The translations under genes were made by a program, and so were the position numbers. Below are positions 56,376 to 64,000 of a stretch of 64,000 nucleotides of DNA, piece by piece (within the stretch, counting starts at the first letter, position 1; the number at the start of each line of letters is the position of its first letter). The DNA is from Duganella dendranthematis (lineage in GTDB: Bacteria > Pseudomonadota > Gammaproteobacteria > Burkholderiales > Burkholderiaceae_D), in NCBI RefSeq assembly GCF_012849375.1, contig NZ_CP051684.1:5022001-5086000 (forward strand), in the 5' to 3' direction. The notes beneath the pieces are model-generated. The model saw nothing but the letters and a program-made list of their open reading frames with translations. It did not search any database and was not told the origin of the DNA.

Positions 56376-56735
56376 TCAAGCCGCGAAGTGCAGGACCAGA
56401 CCGATAACTGCCGGCAGGGTTTGAATCAGCAGGATCGAACGCTTGACCGTTACGCCGCCCCACACGCCGGCCACCGCCACGCACGCCAGACCGAACACCG
56501 TGAAGGCCGACGCAATCGCCGCATCCGGATGCAGCAAGCCCACCACCAGCGCGGCCACCAGGAAACCGTTATAGCAGCCCTGATTGGACATCGCCGGCTG
56601 GACGATCTCGGCCTTCTCCTTGCTGAGGCCAAAGACCCGGCGGCCGCGCGAGTTGAACAGCACGGTTTCCAGCAGGACGATGTACACATGGATCAGCGCC
56701 ACCAGGGCGGTGACGATCTGGGCGGCTAAATGCAT
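56376..56735 (-). CDS. DUF1304 small integral membrane protein
   Basis: 119 aa with four predicted membrane helices. Family motifs HVYIVLLETVLF and NQGCYNGFLVAALV are clear. DUF1304 proteins are small inner-membrane proteins of unknown function. First of a two-gene unit with the 65-aa protein (2-bp gap). Divergent from sugE. Confidence 0.9.
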   Translation of the reverse strand: MHLAAQIVTALVALIHVYIVLLETVLFNSRGRRVFGLSKEKAEIVQPAMSNQGCYNGFLVAALVVGLLHPDAAIASAFTVFGLACVAVAGVWGGVTVKRSILLIQTLPAVIGLVLHFAA

Positions 56736-56844
56736 GGGGTCTCCTTGTTCTTATCAATGTTGAAGGAACATTATTGCCTGCGTAAGGCGGTCGCGCCTAG
56801 AGGCCGGGCACCAATTTTGTCGCAATGCTATAGTTCCGACTCTT

Positions 56845-56937
56845 GTGTTTCTGTGGGGACGACCCCGCCTTGGACCGGAAACACGACGCCCGTTGCGGCG
56901 TTTCACTTGGCCTGGACGACCTGGCCGCAACGAGGAG
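56845..56937 (+). ncRNA. Guanidine-II (mini-ykkC) riboswitch
   Basis: Two hairpins with ACGA loops, the signature of this class: GGGG-ACGA-CCCC (56855-56866) and GGCCTGG-ACGA-CCTGGCC (56909-56926, one T-T mismatch). The first is enclosed by a GTGTTTC/GAAACAC helix (56845-56851 with 56878-56884). A segment CGTTGCGGC (56891-56899) is perfectly complementary to GCCGCAACG (56924-56932), which adjoins the AGGAG ribosome site (56933-56937) and shares three bases with hairpin 2. Guanidine binding should favour the hairpins and expose the ribosome site of sugE. Confidence 0.92.
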
Positions 56938-56943
56938 TTTGTC

Positions 56944-57261
56944 ATGACCTGGATTATTCTCCTCTTGGCCGGCCTGCTGGAAGTCGTGTGGGCTGTCGGT
57001 CTTAAATACACCGAAGGTTTTACCAAACTGCTGCCATCCGCCTTGACCTTGGCTGCGATGGCCGGCAGTGTCGGCATGCTGGGCCTGGCGCTGCGAACGC
57101 TGCCGCTGGGAACCGCGTATGCGATCTGGACCGGCATAGGCACGGTCGGCACGGTAATTTACGGCATCGTCATGCTGAACGAGCCAGCCAGCGTGATGCG
57201 GCTGACGTGCATCGCCATGATTGTCGGCGGTATCATCGGCCTGAAAATCTCCAACGCTTAA
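56944..57261 (+). CDS. sugE: SMR-family guanidinium exporter SugE/Gdx
   Basis: 105 aa from the ATG at 56944, after AGGAG. Four transmembrane helices with the essential Glu13 in [16 protein letters not shown] and the [14 protein letters not shown] motif of the Gdx branch. These dimers exchange guanidinium for protons and, less well, export quaternary ammonium ions. The upstream guanidine-II riboswitch supports guanidinium as the real substrate. The 3' end overlaps the convergent M14-like gene by 4 bp. Confidence 0.96.
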   Translation: MTWIILLLAGLLEVVWAVGLKYTEGFTKLLPSALTLAAMAGSVGMLGLALRTLPLGTAYAIWTGIGTVGTVIYGIVMLNEPASVMRLTCIAMIVGGIIGLKISNA

Positions 57262-58217
57262 AACGCAGGGTTAGGGCGGGTGAGGTAATACCATTCGCTG
57301 TTGGCTTCGGCGGCCGCGTCCGGGAACAGAATGCGGCCGTCAAACTCGGCCAACACCGGCGTACCATCGGCGCGCCGGCCGATTTCCTCGCCTTGCTTGA
57401 CGGGATCGAAACTGGACCAGTTGCGGCTGAAGGTATCGTCAGCGTGCTGTTTATCGTAGACGGCGACCATGCTAAGCGCCTCCATCTGCTCCGGCGCTAC
57501 CGGTTCCGGCTCAGGCGCGTCAATCATGCCGAGGAACGCCAGCGAATTCAAAATGGCGCGATACGCCACCTCGGGCGCTTGCGGATCATCGTGCTGGCCG
57601 CACTCCAGCGTCAGCGCATAGCCGCCGACCGAGCGCATGTATTCAGTAGTGCCCATGCCATAGCGGAGCACGGTCTGCAGTTCACTGCTGCCACTCATGC
57701 GCCGCTGCACGCCATCGCCGTAAGTCCGCAACCAGCCATCAACAAACCGCCGCACGCCCAGCCGCTTGGCCAACGCACGCTCTTGCTGCTCATGCTTGAA
57801 AGGCTCCAACGGCCCATCATTATTGCGCGGCCCGACCATGACAAACGGCTCGCTCGCCGCATTGAACGAATGCAGATCCAACAGCACGTCATGCTGCGCT
57901 AGAAGAGGGCACAGCCAGTTGGCCACGCGGTCCTCAAAGTCCTGCGGATCGGAATTAGGGAAAAGATTACGATTGAGATTACGATCGCCAGCGCGTTCGT
58001 GCTTGGCATAAGCCAGCGGATTAGTCGCCGGTACAAAGGTAACACGTCCTTTGGTTAAATGGCGTTTGCCTTGGTCGAATTCTGTCATGACACGTTGAAT
58101 CGCCAGCGTGCCACAAGTTTCGTTCCCATGGACTGCGCCAGTAATCATCAATCGTGTACCGCCATGCTGTCCGCAGTATTGAAACGAATCTATCTGGATA
58201 TCGCGCGGATTAGGCAT
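57258..58217 (-). CDS. M14-like zinc amidohydrolase (succinylglutamate desuccinylase/aspartoacylase family)
   Basis: 319 aa. Zinc ligands His30 and Glu33 in [10 protein letters not shown], His116 in LLDLHSFN, and a catalytic Glu in LTLECGQHD; the substrate Arg/Asn segment [10 protein letters not shown] is present. A C-terminal beta domain follows (about 230-319). It should hydrolyse an N-acyl amino acid or similar amide. It does not match AstE or AspA specifically. Confidence 0.88.
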   Translation of the reverse strand: MPNPRDIQIDSFQYCGQHGGTRLMITGAVHGNETCGTLAIQRVMTEFDQGKRHLTKGRVTFVPATNPLAYAKHERAGDRNLNRNLFPNSDPQDFEDRVANWLCPLLAQHDVLLDLHSFNAASEPFVMVGPRNNDGPLEPFKHEQQERALAKRLGVRRFVDGWLRTYGDGVQRRMSGSSELQTVLRYGMGTTEYMRSVGGYALTLECGQHDDPQAPEVAYRAILNSLAFLGMIDAPEPEPVAPEQMEALSMVAVYDKQHADDTFSRNWSSFDPVKQGEEIGRRADGTPVLAEFDGRILFPDAAAEANSEWYYLTRPNPAF

Positions 58218-58271
58218 GGCGGATTGTAGAAGAATGGCCGGCCTTGGTACTGAAGTGCCGGCACGAACGAA

Positions 58272-58640
58272 TTAGGCTTCCGGGTCGTTGTCAACCTGAG
58301 GATCGTGCGAGAACTCAATGCCTTCTCCATCCTGGAAATGAAGAGTAATGTTAAGAGTCATTTTTTCAGTATTGGCATCAAAGAAGGCCAACATCTTTTT
58401 GTCGAGACTCAGCGTTTCTTCACTCAGCTGATTGTTATCCTTGGGTTTAACGCTCATTCCACTGAAAACGATAGACTGGCCATCGGTGTCCACGATTTGA
58501 TAATTGATAATGGTATCTTGTTGGGTGATGACCGGTACCGCTGGTACAGTCGAAACATCGTATTTACCTGGTTTTCCTTCTCTTGGTTTAACTGAAACCA
58601 AAACGTTCTGGAATGAGGCTGGAGGAACAATTTGATTCAT
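58272..58640 (-). CDS. DP-EP-like small protein
   Basis: 122 aa, no signal peptide. Pattern elements TIINYQIVDTDGQSIVFSGM, NNQLSEETLS and the end FSHDPQVDNDPEA resemble the small DP-EP family of unknown function; I rate that match moderate. It is AT-rich compared with most of the window. Its start overlaps the stop of the wHTH-nSTAND-TPR gene by 4 bp, so both are translationally coupled and probably work together. Confidence 0.68.
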   Translation of the reverse strand: MNQIVPPASFQNVLVSVKPREGKPGKYDVSTVPAVPVITQQDTIINYQIVDTDGQSIVFSGMSVKPKDNNQLSEETLSLDKKMLAFFDANTEKMTLNITLHFQDGEGIEFSHDPQVDNDPEA

Positions 58641-61600
58641 AAATTGGCTTTCTTATTTCGGTGGGTTGAAAGGTACTGCAAGTAAGTCACATCGTGAAAA
58701 CTAATCTTTTTTAAAAAATTCTGGGCCACGGCAGCTTGTTCCATTTTGTTTAAACACACCGCTGTTTTTACCCACGGAGCCAACAATCGGTAGTCTGCGC
58801 TATTCTTTACCAAGGGTTCCAGTACCTTTTGTGCCTCTGTGCAGGAATTTTCCGCCGCACTAGTATTGTTAATTGCAAAACTAACATCGGCTTGCAAAAG
58901 CAGTGCGTCCAACAGGAAATTACGTATCATCTGATCTGTCGGTGCCGCAGCGTAAATTTTTTGCAAATTTCTCAGCGCAGGATCAAGCGTCATGGCGGCA
59001 TCCTTCGCCTTGCCATGATGAAGCTGTATCAAAGCCCGACGTTGTTCCACTCCGGCCAAGAGCATTTGAACATTTAATTTTTTTGGATCCAGCGTACTAA
59101 GTGACGACAGTGCGGAATTTAATTTATCCAATGACGCCAGTGCCTGATCTTTACTGAATGTTGTGCTACTGAGGTCAAACATCCTAAGCTCGGTAATGTA
59201 CAACGTTCTTTGCCAAATCTTATTGCTGGTGTCCTTCTCCACAATAACCTGTAACAACTTGTGCGCGCTTTTCAGGCTTGTTGTAGTTGATGCTATATCT
59301 CCGATCGCCTGTTTTGCTTCCGCTTGATGGAGCCATGCCGACGCTAATGGTTTGAACCAACGCATATCATTTGGACTGGCATTGTGCAAACTAAGCATGA
59401 GCGCCAATTCTTTCGCCGACAGCGCTTCCGCCTCGGACAGTTTCCCTAGCTGCAATTTTGCGCTGGCGAGCCAAGAAAGGCTGTCCGCAAGAGCGGCAAT
59501 TAGGATTTTATCATCAGGCGATTTTGCAAGCGCCTTGGTTTTAAAATCTACCGAAACCGCAAATTCTTTAGCTGCACTCTCCACGTTGCCTTGTCGAAGC
59601 GCGAGACTGCCTAAGTTATTATGTGCATATGACTGCTCAATCAACGCATCGATATCTTCTGGGATGACGATAGATCGTTTATCAGCATAAGCGCTGTATT
59701 CTAAGAAATAATTCTGCGCCTTATCCCACTCTTTTTGATCCAGGCGAATCTTGCCTAGCCAATAAGCATTCTCCCCAGCGGCCTTCAAAAAAGCGCCATC
59801 ATTTGGTTTTACTTTTAATTGTTTTTGCAGAATTTCTCGCCCTGCGAGTAATGCCGTGCTCCCTCCCGCAGGGTCTGAACGGGCAATTTTTACCTCTGCA
59901 ATCAACTGTAGAGATTTGACGCGCTGCATTAGGGACGCGTCGCTGTCTTCGCTCTGACTTTTGCCCGATAAGTAGACGAGCGCACGGTTGCTTATGCTGT
60001 CAAGCAGATCGAGCTTGCCAAGTGGACGCAGCTTCTCGACGAACTCGCCCAACATGTAGCTCATCAGGTCTTCCGCCTCGGTACGGCGCTGCTCTGCCAG
60101 CGTCTGCGCCGAACGTGCAGTGATCCCCAGGCCGCCAGCCAGAATCACCAGTCCCGCCATGATGGCCATGATGGTCAGACGCAATCGTTCATTTCGGCGC
60201 TTGCTTTGCAACGACGCCTGAATAAAATCCTGCTCTTGTGGCGTGAAACTCAGGCTTCCGGCTCGTAAGACTTCGCGCGCCTGGTTGGTCTGGGTGCCGG
60301 ACGGCAGCAGCATGTCGCGCTTGCGGCCGCTGTCTTGCCAGCGGTTGGCTTGCGCGCTGATGCGGCTGCGGATTTGCAGTGCCTGGCGATGTTCTTCGAT
60401 CCATTCCACCACGCGCGGCCAGCGGCGCAGCAGGGCTTCGTGGGCGATGCCGAAAGTTGGCGCGCCGCCTTGCAGGTCGCTGACGAACAGGTGGGCATCC
60501 ACCAGCGCTTGCACCAGCTTGTTTTCGTCATCGCTGCGCAAGGCTGACCACGGCACGCGGCGCGAGCTGACGGTCGACTCATCCTCGGCCACCAGCACCA
60601 GTTGCGACAGCACGTGGGGCAGGGCGGCGATCTGGGCGGCGCCCAGGACAGAAATCACCTGTTCGGCACGGGCGCCGATGGCGCCTTCGAGGCCGCCCAT
60701 CGCGTGGAAGGCCGCATGCGTCAGTTCGCCATCTGGCGTGCGCTGACGGTACAGCTCTTGCAGGCAGTATTGCAGCAGCGGCAGGCTGTCCGGGCCGGAG
60801 CGGGCGGCGTGACACAGTACGTCGTCCAGACCCTCGCCCTTGTCGTCGACGGTGTAGCGCAGTTGCGCCACTTGCGCCGGGTGGCGGACGATCTGGGCGA
60901 TGTCGGCGCTGCCGGGCGGCGTCAGGTCGTAGTGGCCGCCGCTCAGTTTCAGATTCATCAGCGCCGGATAGGACGCCAGGTGCGGGTAGAAGTCGTTGCG
61001 GCAGGCCAGCACCAGTTGCATGGTGCCCGAGCGTGCTAGCTGGTCCAGCACGTTGATGAAGACGGCGCGGTCGGCGTCGCTGATATGCGGCAGCCGGAAC
61101 ACGGCTTCAAAGCGGTCGATGAACAGCAGCAGCTGGATGGCTGGCAGGCGCGCCTGCAATTGCTCGATCAGGCCCGGCAGGTCATGGGCCAGGCGCTGGG
61201 CAAGGGCGGCTGAGCTGGTGTTTTCAAACAGCAGCCGCTCGCCGATTTCGGCATCCAGCAACACGCTGGCCAGGGTTTCCAGCAGGCCTGACTGGCCCAT
61301 GTCGGCGCAATCTAGCTGGACGTGGCTGCTGATGGCGATGCCGGACTCGGCCGGTGCGGCGCCGGCTTTCAGCGCCGGAATCAGGCCGGCCTGCACCAGC
61401 GAGGTCTTGCCGGCGCCGGACGGTCCCAGCACCAGCACCATCGCGCAGGCGGCTTGGGCTTGCGCCACCACCACTTGCACCAACTGGTCGACGCTGAGTT
61501 TGCGGCCGAAGAAGATGGCCGCATGTTGTTCTTCAAATGCTTCCAGGCCGCGGAACGGCGAGGCGTGCAGCCAGCTGCCCTGGCTGACTTCATCGTCATA

Positions 61601-61912
61601 GCTGAGCTCGGCCAACAGGCGGTAGCCGCGCTTGCGGATGGTTTCGATGTAACGCGGTTCGGTGGCGGAATCGTCCAGCGCGCGGCGCAACTGGGTGATG
61701 ATTTTATGGATGGCGTTGTCGCTTGGCGAGACATTACCCCAGCACGCATCGAGCAGCGTGTCGGCCGAAACGACCACATGCGGATGGCCGCATAAGTACA
61801 ACAGCACATCCATCGCGCGCGGCTCCAGTTGCCGATTCAAGACGCCGCAACTGAGGGTATTCGTGGCCGGATCAACCCGCCATTCGCCAAAACGAAAACT
61901 CTTGTGGTTCAC
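58637..61912 (-). CDS. wHTH-nSTAND NTPase-TM-TPR regulator
   Basis: 1091 aa. Order: OmpR/CadC-type winged helix (about 5-102, FGEWRVDPATNTL ... RRALDD ... IRKRGYRL), nSTAND NTPase domain with Walker A GPSGAGKT (163-170) and LLLFIDRFEAVF as Walker B, a helical STAND region (to about 570), one membrane helix (about 578-598, RLTIMAIMAGLVILAGG), then a long TPR-like C-terminus (600-1091). This is a one-component membrane STAND regulator: the TPR part probably senses and the wHTH binds DNA. The TPR-coding half is much more AT-rich than the NTPase half, suggesting a mosaic origin. It could instead act in defence or stress signalling. Confidence 0.88.
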   Translation of the reverse strand: MNHKSFRFGEWRVDPATNTLSCGVLNRQLEPRAMDVLLYLCGHPHVVVSADTLLDACWGNVSPSDNAIHKIITQLRRALDDSATEPRYIETIRKRGYRLLAELSYDDEVSQGSWLHASPFRGLEAFEEQHAAIFFGRKLSVDQLVQVVVAQAQAACAMVLVLGPSGAGKTSLVQAGLIPALKAGAAPAESGIAISSHVQLDCADMGQSGLLETLASVLLDAEIGERLLFENTSSAALAQRLAHDLPGLIEQLQARLPAIQLLLFIDRFEAVFRLPHISDADRAVFINVLDQLARSGTMQLVLACRNDFYPHLASYPALMNLKLSGGHYDLTPPGSADIAQIVRHPAQVAQLRYTVDDKGEGLDDVLCHAARSGPDSLPLLQYCLQELYRQRTPDGELTHAAFHAMGGLEGAIGARAEQVISVLGAAQIAALPHVLSQLVLVAEDESTVSSRRVPWSALRSDDENKLVQALVDAHLFVSDLQGGAPTFGIAHEALLRRWPRVVEWIEEHRQALQIRSRISAQANRWQDSGRKRDMLLPSGTQTNQAREVLRAGSLSFTPQEQDFIQASLQSKRRNERLRLTIMAIMAGLVILAGGLGITARSAQTLAEQRRTEAEDLMSYMLGEFVEKLRPLGKLDLLDSISNRALVYLSGKSQSEDSDASLMQRVKSLQLIAEVKIARSDPAGGSTALLAGREILQKQLKVKPNDGAFLKAAGENAYWLGKIRLDQKEWDKAQNYFLEYSAYADKRSIVIPEDIDALIEQSYAHNNLGSLALRQGNVESAAKEFAVSVDFKTKALAKSPDDKILIAALADSLSWLASAKLQLGKLSEAEALSAKELALMLSLHNASPNDMRWFKPLASAWLHQAEAKQAIGDIASTTTSLKSAHKLLQVIVEKDTSNKIWQRTLYITELRMFDLSSTTFSKDQALASLDKLNSALSSLSTLDPKKLNVQMLLAGVEQRRALIQLHHGKAKDAAMTLDPALRNLQKIYAAAPTDQMIRNFLLDALLLQADVSFAINNTSAAENSCTEAQKVLEPLVKNSADYRLLAPWVKTAVCLNKMEQAAVAQNFLKKISFHDVTYLQYLSTHRNKKANL

Positions 61913-62081
61913 AATCCAACCTTCTTTGCTCTCAACTAACGCTGTGAAATCAATGACTTGGCACCCGGAAGGTTTTCTGAAGGCTATCTTCCAGTAAGTT
62001 GCCTAAAGTCATTACATCTGGATATTAACATTATCTCGAAGGAAATAGTTGCAGATGTTTTACAAACACCACGGAGAGGCC

Positions 62082-62705
62082 ATGACTGTTTTAACCGGCG
62101 TGAAAGCACCGTTCGAACTGACGCAGTACGCGATAGCAATCAAGCAACAAGGGATTGACTTTGCCATCCGCCATTACACCCATCAGGCGGGCAAGAGTTT
62201 ATCGTTAGCCGAGGCGCGCGCGCTGACCGACGCCGGCATCCAGATCGGGGCGGTGTGGGAAACGCCGGATGCCCACCTCAGTTATTTCAGTCGGGCGCAA
62301 GGTTGCGCTGACGGCGCTGCCGCCTTTTTGATGGCGCAGTCGGTGATTACCCAGCCGTCCGGATCGGCGGTGTACTTCGCGGTCAACTTTGATGCTGACA
62401 CGGCCGAAATCGCCGGCCCGGTCACCCGCTATTTTGAGGGCGTCAACCAAGCGTTCCAAGCGGCCTCGGCGGCCGAGCGTCAATATCAGGTCGGCGTATA
62501 TGGTTCCGCCGCCTGCTGTGCCGCTATGGTGGCGGGCGGGCTGGCGACGCTGAGCTGGCTTGCGGATGAGACGGTTGACTACGCTGGCTACAGCCTGAAG
62601 CAGTTGGACGGCGCGACGCTGCCGGTGGACGACGGCCAGCGTATCAGCGTGGGCATGGCGTCCAAGCACGCAGAGCGTCCGGCCGGCCTGTTCCGGGTGT
62701 TATGA
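62082..62705 (+). CDS. DUF1906 (Rv2525c-like, glycoside-hydrolase-like fold) protein
   Basis: 207 aa from the ATG at 62082, preceded by GGAGAGG; ATG 62055 and TTG 62049 are weaker alternatives. The whole protein is a TIM-barrel-like DUF1906 domain: FAIRHYTHQAGKSLSLAEARALTDAGIQIGAVWE, SAVYFAVNFDAD and YQVGVYGSAACCAAM. Relatives are peptidoglycan-related or transglycosidase-like. No signal peptide is seen, so if it acts on the wall another export route is needed. It is coupled by ATGA overlap to a frameshifted small gene. Confidence 0.82.
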   Translation: MTVLTGVKAPFELTQYAIAIKQQGIDFAIRHYTHQAGKSLSLAEARALTDAGIQIGAVWETPDAHLSYFSRAQGCADGAAAFLMAQSVITQPSGSAVYFAVNFDADTAEIAGPVTRYFEGVNQAFQAASAAERQYQVGVYGSAACCAAMVAGGLATLSWLADETVDYAGYSLKQLDGATLPVDDGQRISVGMASKHAERPAGLFRVL

Positions 62706-62994
62706 TCATGAATATTTGCTTCACGGAAACCCCTTCGCGCAAGACCGTCAAACCATCCAAGACCGTATTTCTTAACAACACCGGGCAGGACGTGACGCTG
62801 AAATTCGTCACCGCGCCGGATCTGGTGCTGGGGCGTACACCATCAGCAATGGCGTCAGCGCCGCCATCGACCACATCCGCCTGGGTGTGACCGACTTTTA
62901 TTCCTGCCACAGCCAGAATGTGGCGATCCCGGCCAACTGCACGGCGGTGCTGACTTTATCGAACAGCGTACTGACCATGACTGTGTCCGGCTAG
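62702..62994 (+). pseudogene. Small protein coupled to DUF1906, frameshifted
   Basis: The first frame (from 62702) reads MIMNICFTETPSRKTVKPSK and on to APDLVLG, then shifts at GGGG (62830-62833). The downstream frame continues as AYTISNGVSAAIDHIRLG to a TAG at 62992. A fifth G would give one protein of 97 aa with two Cys (SCHSQ, ANCTAV). It overlaps the DUF1906 stop (ATGA). I recognise no family; the beta-rich sequence resembles small surface or phage-tail-like proteins. Confidence 0.72.
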
Positions 62995-63458
62995 TGCATG
63001 TCGATCACGTCGAATGGCGACTGCGTCGAGCTGAGGAAGGCCATGACGGCGCGCGCGCGGGCGGCCATGTCTTCGTGGCGGGTGGCGATGATGGCGTCAC
63101 GCAGACCCGGGATGACCTCGGTGATAAGCGAGTTTTCGTCATAGGTAGTGACCAGCAGCGCCGCCAGTTCGCCGGCGCGGCCGCGGTTGTTGCGCATGCG
63201 TTCTTCCAGCACCGCCAACAGTGCGCGCTGCATGCGCGGCGTCGGATTGGTGATGTAGCCGAACACCAGCGGCGTGTTGCTGATCGCTTCGCACAGGCGG
63301 TTTTCGATCTGGTCCGGCTTGACGTCGGAGGCGATGTCGAAATAGGCGCCATTCCAGCGTGTGCGTTCGTACGGGTGGCCAGGCGGGAAGGAGTCGGCTG
63401 TCTCGAAGCCGAGCAGGTGGCTCAGGCGGCGCAGCCATGTCATCAGGATGGGGATCAT
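62991..63458 (-). CDS. Hypothetical cytosolic protein
   Basis: 155 aa, helical, no signal peptide; the N-terminus (MIPILMTWLRRLSHLLGF) is hydrophobic enough to be membrane-associated. Its 3' end overlaps the frameshifted small gene by 4 bp in convergent orientation. No family recognised. An internal ATG (about 63440) is an alternative start. Confidence 0.65.
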   Translation of the reverse strand: MIPILMTWLRRLSHLLGFETADSFPPGHPYERTRWNGAYFDIASDVKPDQIENRLCEAISNTPLVFGYITNPTPRMQRALLAVLEERMRNNRGRAGELAALLVTTYDENSLITEVIPGLRDAIIATRHEDMAARARAVMAFLSSTQSPFDVIDMH

Positions 63459-63599
63459 GGCGGCATTTTAGCAGGGTGAGAAAAGGTCTACTCAACAGTG
63501 TTATCCTGTTAGCCATTTGATGATAACCAGCCACTGCAGGGAAACCGTTAACGAAGAGTTCTCGGTAAAGGAGCTGGCGCGGGAATAAAGGAAATATTT

Positions 63600-63839
63600 A
63601 TGGAAAAAGAGGTTGCGCGAGAAGTGTTGGCCCACCTCAATGTGGCGAGTGAAAAATTCAATACGTCTATCCGTGTCGTGTTGGATAACTGTCCCGAATC
63701 CGAATTTTTAAAATATCGAGAGGAAGTGGCGAAAATCATGGCAGAGCTGTATATCAAACTGATGGTTCCCATTCATAAAGCCCACCCGGATCTCGAGCCA
63801 GAACAGTTAAGGCTAGCTCGAGTGCCTTCGAAAAACTGA
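63600..63839 (+). CDS. Small hypothetical protein
   Basis: 79 aa, hydrophilic and alpha-helical (MEKEVAREVLAHLNVASEKF), AT-richer than the flanking genes. No signal peptide or known motif. GGAAATA upstream is a weak ribosome site. Same strand as the truncated exported protein that follows 34 bp later. Confidence 0.65.
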   Translation: MEKEVAREVLAHLNVASEKFNTSIRVVLDNCPESEFLKYREEVAKIMAELYIKLMVPIHKAHPDLEPEQLRLARVPSKN

Positions 63840-63873
63840 GCGAAATAGATATACGGTGTTGTCAGGAGCAGGT

Positions 63874-64000
63874 ATGGTCCATCGAGCTAAAATTAATCGA
63901 CGCATATTTTTTGCATGCTCTGCGCTTGTAGCATCATTAAGCCATGCTCAGGGATCGAAGATAAGCGACACCTACCTCGATACCAGCTACCAATTTATGG
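63874..64000 (+). CDS. Exported protein, 3' truncated by window end
   Basis: ATG at 63874, with AGGAG 5 nt upstream. The first 42 codons give a signal peptide (positive MVHRAKINRR, hydrophobic FFACSALVASL, cleavage near SHAQ), then GSKISDTYLDTSYQF. The rest lies beyond the window, so the family cannot be named. Confidence 0.75.
   Translation, partial: MVHRAKINRRIFFACSALVASLSHAQGSKISDTYLDTSYQFM

Noticed and set aside
61955..61975. TGGCACC near the STAND regulator start as a sigma-54 promoter
   Set aside because: The -12 element (TTGC) is missing at the required spacing.

Overview
The window is high-GC DNA from a soil- or plant-type betaproteobacterium, most like the Oxalobacteraceae (Massilia/Duganella group). 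This rests on protein style, codon use and gene content only: a BpeEF-OprC-like RND pump, Ku/LigD repair, a urease operon, and many hybrid kinases and c-di-GMP enzymes. I see no rRNA, tRNA, CRISPR array, insertion sequence or phage gene.

Layout. 1-2.9 kb: a truncated VOC protein, an FKBP isomerase lipoprotein, and a LysR/2-hydroxyacid dehydrogenase pair. 2.9-10.1 kb: a small exported protein, a lipase-like pseudoenzyme, and a tripartite RND pump closed by a rho-independent terminator. 10.2-17.5 kb: a split NHEJ locus with LigD on one side and SDR-Ku on the other, and between them an AT-rich orphan, a small membrane protein and a frameshifted MocR regulator. 17.7-21.3 kb: a GAF-GGDEF protein, and a thiolase and TetR sharing overlapping divergent promoters, then a VOC protein. 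21.4-33.7 kb: a signalling block with PAS-GGDEF, REC-EAL, two hybrid kinases (one with Hpt), a REC-ANTAR protein, a SulP transporter and a REC-PAS-GGDEF-EAL protein. 33.7-40 kb: a DUF885 peptidase, a DUF945/DUF6624 pair, an epimerase and two tandem spore-coat-U proteins. 40.1-45.9 kb: ureDABCEFG-hupE behind a textbook NtrC site and sigma-54 promoter. 46.7-52.7 kb: a VpsR-like sigma-54 activator followed by its likely target operon, which encodes a glycine-rich secreted protein, two small proteins with double-glycine cleavage sites, a periplasmic C39 peptidase and an outer-membrane barrel. 52.7-58.2 kb: an MBL hydrolase, an ArsR/Old-Yellow-Enzyme pair, membrane proteins, a guanidine-II riboswitch with its SMR exporter, and an M14-like amidohydrolase. 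58.3-64 kb: a wHTH-nSTAND-TPR regulator coupled to a small DP-EP-like protein, a DUF1906 protein coupled to a frameshifted partner, orphans, and a truncated exported protein.

The most interesting system is the 46.7-52.7 kb operon. It looks like a functional-amyloid (Fap-like) or matrix-protein secretion locus. Its promoter carries a perfect 18-bp palindrome at enhancer distance from a consensus -24/-12 element. Two of its small products carry bacteriocin-type GG leaders that the co-encoded C39 peptidase could cleave in the periplasm. Other clear regulatory finds are the NtrC/sigma-54 control of urease, the guanidine-II riboswitch, an ArsR operator and the thiolase/TetR divergent promoter. Two genes are broken by what looks like the same event, a GGGGG run reduced to GGGG, so a sequencing or assembly error should be excluded first.
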